This document shows, piece by piece, positions 6,613 through 11,755 of a DNA stretch of 11,755 nt (its first letter is position 1; the number at the start of each line of letters is the position of its first letter). The stretch spans positions 1 through 11,755 of the forward strand of contig CALFWP010000185.1 in assembly GCA_937927905.1 (NCBI GenBank), given 5' to 3'. The notes beneath the pieces are model-generated. The model saw only the letters and a list, made by a program, of their open reading frames with translations, did not search any database and was not told where the DNA came from. The translations under genes were made by a program, and so were the position numbers. This stretch comes from an uncultured Neomegalonema sp. (lineage in GTDB: Bacteria; Pseudomonadota; Alphaproteobacteria; Rhodobacterales; Rhodobacteraceae).

Positions 6613-8115
6613 ATGTTTGAGAGCCTTTCAGACCGTCTGGGCGGTGTCCTCGACAAGCTGACCCGTCAGGGAGCGCTGCGCGATGAAGATGTCTCTTCGG
6701 CTTTGCGTGAAGTGCGAACGGCGCTGCTGGAGGCTGATGTCTCCCTTCCGGTGGCCCGTGATTTCATCGAAAAAGTCCGTGAAAAAGCCGTCGGTCAGGA
6801 CGTTGTAAAATCCATCCAACCCGGACAGCAGGTCGTTAAAATCGTCAATGACGAACTGATCTCGATGCTGCGCGGGGGTGATGACCCGGAAAAGGTCGCC
6901 CGCGAGTCGGCGCTGAAGGTGGACAGCCCGCCATCCCCGATCCTGATGGTCGGTTTACAAGGTTCCGGTAAGACCACGACCACGGCCAAAATCGCAAAAC
7001 GCCTGACCGAGCGCGACAAAAAGCGTGTCCTCATGGCCTCGCTCGATACCCGCCGTCCGGCAGCGATGGAACAGCTGGCGATTTTGGGTGCGCAAATCGG
7101 TGTTGATACCCTGCCGATACAGGCTGGTCAGGACGCCGTAGCCATCGCAAAGCGCGCACTGACCCAGGCTAAGCTCTCAGGATATGATGTCGTCATGCTC
7201 GACACGGCGGGTCGTCTGCACGTTGATGACGAGCTGATGGCCGAAGTGCAGGCCGTGCGCGATGTGGCACGGCCGCGCGAAACCCTGCTGGTGGTGGATT
7301 CGCTTACCGGTCAGGACGCGGTGAATGTCGCCGAAAACTTTGATGGCCGTGTTGGTATCAGTGGTGTTGTCCTGACGCGGATGGACGGTGACGGGCGCGG
7401 CGGTGCGGCGCTTTCGATGCGAGCTGTAACCGGCAAGCCGATCAAACTGGTCGGTGTCGGCGAGAAAATGGATGCCCTTGAGGAATTTGTGCCCGACCGT
7501 GTGGCGGGCCGCATCCTCGGCATGGGCGATGTTGTCGGCCTCGTCGAAAAGGCACAGGAACAGATCGAAGCGGAGCAGGCCGAAAAACAGGCCAAGCGCT
7601 TTATGGCGGGCCGCTTCGATATGAACGATCTCATGAGCCAGTTTCAGCAGATGCAGAAAATGGGCGGCATGGGCGGCCTGATGGGAATGCTGCCGGGTGT
7701 CGGCAAGATGAAAAAGCAGATGGATGCGTCCGGCATGGATGACAGTGTGATCAACCGCCAGATCGCGATCATCCAATCCATGACCAAGGCCGAGCGCAAA
7801 AAGCCCGAACTTCTAGCTGCCTCACGCAAAAAGCGTATTGCCAAGGGTGCCGGTGTCGAGGTGTCGGAAGTCAACAAACTGATGAAAATGCACCGTCAGA
7901 TGGCAGATATGATGAAAAAGGTCGGCAAGATGGGCAAGGGCAAGGGCGGAATGCGCAAGCTGGCCGGCATGTTCGGCGGTATGCCGGGTGGAATGCCGGG
8001 CGGTAGTTTACCCCCCGGCGGAATGCCGCAACTGCCGCCCGGCGGATTAGCCGGTATGGGACCGGGCGGTCCGTCACTTCCTCCCGGCTTGAGTGGATTC
8101 GGGAAAAAGAAATGA
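6613..8115 (+). CDS. ffh: Signal recognition particle GTPase Ffh (SRP54)
   Basis: A 500-aa SRP54 homologue that binds 4.5S RNA and signal sequences of nascent inner-membrane proteins and docks on FtsY at the membrane. The N domain spans about residues 1-90. The G domain carries GLQGSGKTT (114-122), DTRRPAA (145-151), DTAGR (197-201), TRMDGD (255-260, in place of the usual TKLDGD) and GVGEKMD (281-287). The methionine-rich M domain starts near 330, with the RNA-binding SRKKRIAKGAG at 404-414. The last 45 residues are an unusual Gly/Pro/Met-rich tail (GGMPGGMPGG, PPGGMPQLPPGG) ending KKK, longer than in E. coli Ffh (453 aa). The start is fixed by MFESLSDRLG, the standard N terminus, though its Shine-Dalgarno is weak (GGTG). 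It is the first gene of the operon; its stop overlaps the next start by ATGA. Confidence 0.98.
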   Translation: MFESLSDRLGGVLDKLTRQGALRDEDVSSALREVRTALLEADVSLPVARDFIEKVREKAVGQDVVKSIQPGQQVVKIVNDELISMLRGGDDPEKVARESALKVDSPPSPILMVGLQGSGKTTTTAKIAKRLTERDKKRVLMASLDTRRPAAMEQLAILGAQIGVDTLPIQAGQDAVAIAKRALTQAKLSGYDVVMLDTAGRLHVDDELMAEVQAVRDVARPRETLLVVDSLTGQDAVNVAENFDGRVGISGVVLTRMDGDGRGGAALSMRAVTGKPIKLVGVGEKMDALEEFVPDRVAGRILGMGDVVGLVEKAQEQIEAEQAEKQAKRFMAGRFDMNDLMSQFQQMQKMGGMGGLMGMLPGVGKMKKQMDASGMDDSVINRQIAIIQSMTKAERKKPELLAASRKKRIAKGAGVEVSEVNKLMKMHRQMADMMKKVGKMGKGKGGMRKLAGMFGGMPGGMPGGSLPPGGMPQLPPGGLAGMGPGGPSLPPGLSGFGKKK

Positions 8116-8645
8116 GTGCCAATCAACTGTCTTCAAAAGCAATCTCGGCTCTCAAGTCCATGATCGGCAAGCCGGTTCCCGCGATTTACGGACGTGAAGT
8201 CCATGCGGAACCGCTTCGCTCCAGTGCCTCACTGCCCAAAGGAGCGATTTGGCTCGGGACCGGTACGAATTTTGTGACCTTTGAGACCGAGCACAAAACC
8301 TCAAAAGGTGATCAGGACTATCATCTGCTGAATATCGCCCGCAGCGATATGCCTTTTGATTTACCGTTTAATGTGCGCTCCGGCGCCATCGGTCCGTGTT
8401 CACTGATTGAACTGTCCATGCCAGGCACGGAACTGTCCAGCATCGACGTGATCCAGATGACCGCTGAGTTGGATGATGTCGTAGTCTATGACCATGCTCT
8501 GACCCTACGGTTTGACGATGAAACCGCAATTACCATCGGTACGGAACACGATTCCATTCTCGGTGCGCTGATTGTCCGAAAGGGCGAAACGCAGGCGAAT
8601 GACCCTGAATTCGAAAAACTCGAAACACGCATTACACTGAAATAA
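8112..8645 (+). CDS. Conserved-looking hypothetical protein coupled to ffh
   Basis: A 177-aa protein I do not recognise. It overlaps the ffh stop by 4 nt (ATGA) and lies 38 nt before rpsP, so it is almost certainly co-transcribed and translationally coupled. It begins with a short amphipathic stretch (SSKAISALKSMIGKPVP), then appears mostly beta-strand, with alternating hydrophobic residues (AIWLGTGTNFVTFET, VIQMTAELDDVVVYD, LTLRFDDETAITIG, GALIVRKG), and ends ETRITLK. It is acidic, has one cysteine (C96), no signal peptide and no membrane segment, so it is expected in the cytoplasm. No catalytic motif is visible. Its place between ffh and rpsP hints at a translation- or targeting-linked role, but that is only context. 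Confidence 0.8.
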   Translation: MSANQLSSKAISALKSMIGKPVPAIYGREVHAEPLRSSASLPKGAIWLGTGTNFVTFETEHKTSKGDQDYHLLNIARSDMPFDLPFNVRSGAIGPCSLIELSMPGTELSSIDVIQMTAELDDVVVYDHALTLRFDDETAITIGTEHDSILGALIVRKGETQANDPEFEKLETRITLK

Positions 8646-8647
8646 CA

Positions 8648-8663
8648 GCCTGCAAAGGCAGGC
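8648..8663 (+). repeat. Perfect 6-bp hairpin before rpsP
   Basis: GCCTGC (8648-8653) and GCAGGC (8658-8663) form a stem with a four-base AAAG loop, lying between the stop of the upstream gene and the AAGGA Shine-Dalgarno of rpsP (8670-8674). No T-run follows. It may be an mRNA-processing site or a translational control element for rpsP. Confidence 0.4.
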
Positions 8664-8683
8664 GCATTCAAGGACTAAAAACT

Positions 8684-9097
8684 ATGGCAACTGTTATCCG
8701 TTTATCCCGCGGCGGTTCAAAAAAACGCCCGTTTTACCGTATTGTCGTTGCAGATAAGCGTATGCCCCGTGATGGTCGCTTTATTGAAAAAATCGGCACA
8801 TACAACCCGCAACTGCCTAAAGACTCCGAAGACCGTGTAAAAATGGATATGGAACGCGTTAAAGAGTGGATAGCCAAGGGCGCACAGCCGACCGACCGCA
8901 TTTGTCGCTTTCTTGAAGCTGCGGGCGAAATGGAAAAGAAAACCCGCAACAACCCGAACAAGGCCAAGCCCGGCAAGAAGGCTGAAGAACGCGCTCAGGA
9001 AAAAGCTGACAAGGCTCAGGCTCTCAAAGATGCCGAGGAAGAGGCGAAAAATGCCCCTGCTGACGAGGCTCCTGCCGAAGAAGCCGCTGCGGAATAA
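8684..9097 (+). CDS. rpsP: 30S ribosomal protein bS16 with charged C-terminal extension
   Basis: A 137-aa ribosomal protein S16, a component of the small-subunit body needed for 30S assembly. The core (residues 1-80) is canonical: MATVIRLSRGGSKKRPFYRI, VADKRMPRDGRFIEKIGTYNP, then the ERVKEWIAKGAQPTDRICRFL helix. Cys occupies the spot that is usually Ala in VARFL. Residues 85-137 are an extension absent from the 82-aa E. coli protein: first Lys/Asn-rich, then acidic and Ala-rich (APADEAPAEEAAAE). Such tails are common in alphaproteobacteria and probably disordered. AAGGA 9 nt before the ATG is a good Shine-Dalgarno. It is followed by rimM, the usual ribosome-maturation partner. Confidence 0.97.
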   Translation: MATVIRLSRGGSKKRPFYRIVVADKRMPRDGRFIEKIGTYNPQLPKDSEDRVKMDMERVKEWIAKGAQPTDRICRFLEAAGEMEKKTRNNPNKAKPGKKAEERAQEKADKAQALKDAEEEAKNAPADEAPAEEAAAE

Positions 9098-9132
9098 AAC
9101 TATGACAGCTCTCCGACCTATTCTGCATTTCA

Positions 9133-9672
9133 GTGTCGGTTAATCCGGTGTCGGACGGAAAGCCGGAGAAAAAACGTGTTTGCGTCGCGGCAATTGCCGG
9201 GGCGTTCGGTGTGCGCGGCGAAGCAAAAATCAAATGCTTTACCGGTAATCCGTCGGCTATTGGTTACTATGGACCACTTTTTACCGAGGATGCTGCACAT
9301 CAGTTTACCCTGAAACTGACCCGTCCAGTTAAGGGCGGATATGCGGCGCGGTTGTCCGGGGTCAGCAGCCGCGAAGAAGCGGAGGCTCTTAAAGGAACCC
9401 GCCTTTATGCGGACCGATCCGCTTTGCCTGATCCTGAAGAGGAAGAGTTTTACTACGCCGATTTGCTCGGTTTGCGGGTCGAAACAGCGGATGGCACTTT
9501 GCTTGGTAAAATAAAGGCAGTTCAGGATTTCGGAGCCGGTGATGTCATCGAATATCAGCCGGCGGGCGGCGGCGAGTCGTTCTATCTGCCCTTTACCCGT
9601 GATGTTGTGCCGACAGTGGATGTGGCAGGGGGTCGGGTAATTGCCGAACCACCGCCGGAGAGTGACACGTGA
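9133..9672 (+). CDS. rimM: 16S rRNA processing protein RimM
   Basis: A 179-aa RimM, a 30S maturation factor that binds uS19 and helps assemble the 3' major (head) domain of the small subunit. The N-terminal beta-barrel carries the family signature VCVAAIAGAFGVRGEAKIKCFT (residues 16-37), shortened here to its recognisable GAFGVRGE. The C-terminal PRC-barrel begins with EEFYYADLLGLRVETADG and continues through GAGDVIEYQP and YLPFTRDVVPTVD. Length is normal. The start is uncertain: GTG 9133 and GTG 9148 are both in frame and neither has a Shine-Dalgarno; residues before V16 are not part of the conserved fold. The gene lies 35 nt after rpsP and its TGA overlaps the next GTG start by 4 nt, so that gene is coupled to it. 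trmD, the usual follower, is missing here. Confidence 0.95.
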   Translation: MSVNPVSDGKPEKKRVCVAAIAGAFGVRGEAKIKCFTGNPSAIGYYGPLFTEDAAHQFTLKLTRPVKGGYAARLSGVSSREEAEALKGTRLYADRSALPDPEEEEFYYADLLGLRVETADGTLLGKIKAVQDFGAGDVIEYQPAGGGESFYLPFTRDVVPTVDVAGGRVIAEPPPESDT

Positions 9673-10445
9673 CGGCCCTGACACCGGATCAGGCAAAGGG
9701 GATGCTCCTCGGCCTTGCCGTTGGCGATGCGGCTGAAACAGATGCAGCTGGCGTGCTCTGGTCGTCTCATACGGCGCTGGCACTCTGTACCGGTGACAGC
9801 CTGTTGCAGTGCAAGGGCTGGCATGCCGGTGATTGTGCAAACCGTTTCGTACGGTGCCGCGATGACGGGTATATGTGCCCCGCCGGAAAGTGCACTGGCG
9901 GGACAGATCGGATTGTAAGTGAAGCTTTGGACCGTTTCCTGAGCGACGGTGACCCCTATTCCGGATCCGGCGATCCCGCGACCGCCGGTTATGGCGGCCT
10001 TATGCGCATTGCTCCGGCGGTGATCGCCCACCACAAGGATGCAATGGCTGCAGTTGATATTTCCGTTCTGCAAAGCCAGATCACCCATGCCCGCGACGAG
10101 TGTGATGACTTCGCATTCGCGCTGTCAGGGTTTTTGCACAGCGGAAATCTGCAGGATGCCCTGCACCGGTGTAACCCCGATGTCCATCCGAATACTATAA
10201 AATCAGGGATTGCTGTGCGCAAAAGCTACGAGGCGGCGTTCCTGGCTTTTGAAAACACCACGTCCTTTGCCGGGTGCATCCCACTTGCCGTCTCTTCAGG
10301 TCACAGCGGCGCCGCGTCGATCGCAGGACAGATTGCAGGGCGGGTTTATGGCGCATCGGGCATACCGGCTGAGTGGCTTGAAAAACTGACCTGGCGCGAA
10401 AACATTGAAATCATGGCTGCAGAACTTTTCGCCCTCGGTGCTTAA
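9669..10445 (+). CDS. Divergent DraG-like ADP-ribosylglycohydrolase homologue, probable pseudoenzyme
   Basis: A 258-aa relative of the ADP-ribosylglycohydrolase (DraG/ARH) family, which removes ADP-ribose using two metal ions. Family marks are GMLLGLAVGDA (11-21), DDGYMCPAGKC (65-75, matching the usual D.GY...G.C), YGGLMRIAPAVI (108-119), SQITH (136-140) and the C-terminal AGQIAGRVYGASGIPAEWL (219-237). Metal-binding segments are degenerate: the WTDDT motif reads WSSHT (31-35), and the GGDADT motif reads SGHSGAAS (210-217), two residues shorter and with no Asp. The usual stretch between GDA and WTDDT is also shortened. Nine cysteines occur, five of them clustered (C48, C56, C63, C70, C75). 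The GTG start overlaps the rimM stop (GTGA) and has GGAG 8 nt upstream. It is in the ribosomal operon, 14 nt before the next gene. Hydrolase activity is unlikely; a binding or metal-site role is a guess. Confidence 0.8.
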   Translation: MTALTPDQAKGMLLGLAVGDAAETDAAGVLWSSHTALALCTGDSLLQCKGWHAGDCANRFVRCRDDGYMCPAGKCTGGTDRIVSEALDRFLSDGDPYSGSGDPATAGYGGLMRIAPAVIAHHKDAMAAVDISVLQSQITHARDECDDFAFALSGFLHSGNLQDALHRCNPDVHPNTIKSGIAVRKSYEAAFLAFENTTSFAGCIPLAVSSGHSGAASIAGQIAGRVYGASGIPAEWLEKLTWRENIEIMAAELFALGA

Positions 10446-10459
10446 CAGGAGGATCACCC

Positions 10460-10696
10460 TTGAAACTCAGCATTGATATTGACTGTACACCCCAGGAGGC
10501 CCGCGCGTTTCTGGGCCTGCCGGATGTGGAGGCACTCAACAGCCTGATCGTTGAGGAAATGACAACCCGTGCGAAAGAGCGGATGGATACACTCGCCGAT
10601 CCCGACCGGTTCGTAGCGCAGGTGATGAACATGGGCGGCAAGGGCATGGAAACGATGCAAGCCATGATGAGCGCTGCAATGAGCGGCAAAAAGTAA
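10460..10696 (+). CDS. DUF6489-like small protein
   Basis: A 78-aa protein opening MKLSIDIDCTPQEARAFLGLPDVEALN, the pattern I associate with the small alphaproteobacterial family DUF6489 (from memory). The function is unknown. The first 20 residues form a strand followed by the CTPQEARAFLGLPDV turn-helix. The rest is helical, Met-rich and amphipathic (VMNMGGKGMETMQAMMSAAMSGKK). There is no signal peptide. The start is a rare TTG, well supported by a strong AGGAGG (10447-10452) with 7-nt spacing and by the conserved N terminus. It follows the DraG-like gene by 14 nt and is the last gene before a strong terminator, so it belongs to the ffh-rpsP-rimM transcript. Confidence 0.88.
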   Translation: MKLSIDIDCTPQEARAFLGLPDVEALNSLIVEEMTTRAKERMDTLADPDRFVAQVMNMGGKGMETMQAMMSAAMSGKK

Positions 10697-10744
10697 TGCC
10701 TTCTGATTGATAAACTCTCGTCTTGTTCATGATACCCGGCGTTA

Positions 10745-10790
10745 AGCGGGACGGGAAACACTGTTTGTTCCCCGCCCTGATTTTTCAGGT
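10745..10790 (+). terminator. Rho-independent terminator of the ffh-rpsP-rimM operon
   Basis: A GC-rich imperfect stem pairs GGGACGGGAAACA (10748-10760) with TGTTCCCCGCCC (10766-10777) around a short loop, with single-base bulges, and is followed by TGA and five T residues (10781-10785). A second small hairpin, CCTGA/TCAGG (10776-10780 and 10785-10789), overlaps the T-run and, read on the minus strand, could assist termination of the convergent RTX gene. Confidence 0.75.
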
Positions 10791-10803
10791 TTGAGACGAT
10801 TAA

Positions 10804-11616
10804 TTAAAAGATCAAATCATCCGCCAGATCATTTAGCGTTGTATTTTCAACACGAAGGGTATCGTCACCGCTATTGAACGTGAAGACAACATCATTCCCG
10901 TCCTGTGCTGCATTTGAAAGTGCATCATCGGCATCAGCAAATCCGAAATTTCTCAATACGATGCGGTCCACATCATTTTCGAAGTCTGTAATGGTGTCGT
11001 TACCGTCACCGTCACGGAAAATGAAGCGGTCTGCGCCGGATCCACCCTGAAGGACATCATCGCCGGTCCCGCCGATCAGACGGTCATTCCCATTACCGCC
11101 ACCAATAACGTCGTCTCCACTGCCGCCGGCTAAGCGGTCATTTCCATCACCACCGGCGATAACGTCATCACCGGCTCCGCCGGCAATCCGATCATCTCCA
11201 TCATTGCCGAACAGTCGATCATCGCCCCTACGGCCTACAATTGTATCATCGCCACCCGAGCCGGTAATGCGATCATTTCCAGAAGTGCCCGTAAGACGAT
11301 CATCATCTGCGGTGCCGGGTATAACATTTTCATTTAAGCCGGTTGACTGGTCTCCGGGTGACGAATTGCTTTCATCATCAGACTCAGGCTGTGGTTCAGG
11401 TTCAGGCTGTGGTTCAGGTTGTGGCGGTACATTCGAGGTTGGTTCAAAATCACCAAAGCGTTCCGCAACTTGACTTGCAAATTCTGCAGCCTCTTCGTTG
11501 GTTACTGTACGTCCTATAGCCGCTTCTTGTGCAACGCGAAGTTGTGCGATCAATGCTTGATCGATTGGACGGCCCTCGGTATTGGCATTTCTGATCTCAG
11601 CGCTTATGGCGCGACT
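10804..11616 (-). CDS. RTX calcium-binding protein, 5'-truncated by an insertion sequence
   Basis: The 3' part (up to 270 codons) of a secreted RTX protein. Numbered from an in-frame TTG at 11553, residues 1-35 are helical (IAQLRVAQEAAIGRTVTNEE), 43-57 are a Pro-Glu-Gln hinge, and 79-177 comprise eleven consecutive nonapeptides of the type GGxGxDxxx that coil into a Ca-binding beta-roll. A serralysin-like region follows (FIFRDGDGNDTITDF), and the C terminus DLADDLIF (acidic residues then aliphatic-Phe) resembles type I secretion signals. The TTG has no Shine-Dalgarno, and the frame continues upstream as coherent protein (SRAISAEIRNANTEGRPIDQ) until it meets a putative IS3 end at 11618, with a stop at 11626-11628. 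The natural start is therefore missing and the fragment may be unexpressed or driven from the element. No catalytic domain is visible, so the original activity is unknown. It converges with the ribosomal operon. Confidence 0.85.
   Translation of the reverse strand, partial: SRAISAEIRNANTEGRPIDQALIAQLRVAQEAAIGRTVTNEEAAEFASQVAERFGDFEPTSNVPPQPEPQPEPEPQPESDDESNSSPGDQSTGLNENVIPGTADDDRLTGTSGNDRITGSGGDDTIVGRRGDDRLFGNDGDDRIAGGAGDDVIAGGDGNDRLAGGSGDDVIGGGNGNDRLIGGTGDDVLQGGSGADRFIFRDGDGNDTITDFENDVDRIVLRNFGFADADDALSNAAQDGNDVVFTFNSGDDTLRVENTTLNDLADDLIF
11023..11319 (-). repeat. Eleven tandem 27-bp RTX repeat units (coding)
   Basis: These encode residues 79-177 of the RTX protein (for example AGGAGDDVI, AGGDGNDRL, AGGSGDDVI, GGGNGNDRL). 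The DNA units are degenerate at third positions, and Asp/Asn at the ligand positions is retained in every unit. Confidence 0.9.
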
Positions 11617-11617
11617 T

Positions 11618-11755
11618 TGGACCTGTCACGGTTTAGTGCCGCTCCGAGTTCTAAGTTACGCGGCCTGACCCTCGAAAGCCATGGGGCTTTTCCAAGCCAA
11701 GGCTGAGTGCCTGCGACGAGGATTATAAAAGCCGTTGATGTACTCGAAGATCGCG
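11618..11755 (-). mobile_element. IS3-family insertion sequence, right end (partial)
   Basis: The window ends inside the element. The transposase tail stops at 11656, and 38 bases further lies TGGACCTGTCACGGTTTAG (from 11618), beginning TGG and thus fitting the TG...CA ends of IS3 elements. The left end and target duplication are outside the window, so the boundary is provisional. Confidence 0.6.
11656..11754 (-). CDS. IS3-family transposase (OrfB), C-terminal 32 codons
   Basis: Read on the minus strand from the right edge, the frame gives AIFEYINGFYNPRRRHSALA, then WKSPMAFEGQAA and TAA. The pattern EYI..FYN..RRHS.L....P..FE is the hallmark C terminus of IS3-family transposases with a DDE integrase core (rve); the final Glu of the triad would lie upstream, outside the window. 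The family call is confident; the individual element cannot be named. Confidence 0.88.
   Translation of the reverse strand, partial: AIFEYINGFYNPRRRHSALAWKSPMAFEGQAA

Noticed and set aside
7177..7776. 199-aa minus-strand open frame inside ffh
   Set aside because: Antisense shadow of the ffh G/M domains; His/Leu-rich with no family resemblance.
9130..9840. 236-aa minus-strand open frame across rimM and the DraG-like gene
   Set aside because: It overlaps two coupled plus-strand genes with clear family motifs and itself shows none.
11023..11319. Regular 27-bp periodicity that could be mistaken for a CRISPR array or satellite repeat
   Set aside because: The repeats are contiguous without spacers, remain in frame and encode classic RTX nonapeptides.

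Overview
The window looks like part of an alphaproteobacterial chromosome of moderate GC content. The reasons are the core cluster ffh / rpsP with an acidic Ala/Glu tail / rimM, a small protein resembling the DUF6489 family, and a Caulobacter-type xylonate dehydratase. No genus can be named from the sequence alone.

Left part (1-6316): a set of sugar-oxidation genes, all on the minus strand. In transcription order they are an SMP-30/gluconolactonase-type lactonase (6316-5324), a Gfo/Idh/MocA oxidoreductase overlapping it by ATGA (5327-4302), an IlvD/Edd-type dehydratase very like D-xylonate dehydratase XylD (2543-765), a [2Fe-2S] small subunit of a molybdenum hydroxylase (673-206), and the Tat-exported molybdopterin subunit running off the left edge (213-1). 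Together they fit an oxidative pentose/aldonate route: dehydrogenase, lactonase, dehydratase and an aldehyde-oxidising molybdoenzyme.

Placed inside this set, on the opposite strand and behind an AT-rich spacer, is the most unusual gene of the window (2800-4269). It encodes an N-terminal TIR domain, a short helical module, one membrane segment, a coiled coil with an internal duplication, and a C-terminal internalin-type leucine-rich repeat domain flanked by cysteine pairs. The predicted topology puts TIR in the cytoplasm and the LRR in the periplasm. This is a Toll-like-receptor layout with reversed domain order, and I do not recognise it as a described bacterial immune or sensory system.

Middle part (6317-10803): a plus-strand housekeeping operon. 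A candidate promoter and a structured leader precede ffh (SRP GTPase), followed by an unrecognised 177-aa protein (ATGA overlap), rpsP, rimM, a divergent DraG-like ADP-ribosylglycohydrolase homologue (GTGA overlap), and a small DUF6489-like protein with a TTG start. A good rho-independent terminator closes the operon. trmD and rplS, which usually follow rimM, are absent. The DraG-like protein has lost its canonical metal-binding aspartates and carries a run of closely spaced cysteines.

Right end (10804-11755): a minus-strand RTX calcium-binding protein with eleven nonapeptide repeats and a type I secretion-like C terminus. Its 5' end appears cut off by an IS3-family insertion sequence. The last 32 codons of that element's transposase and a terminal-repeat-like end are visible at the right edge.
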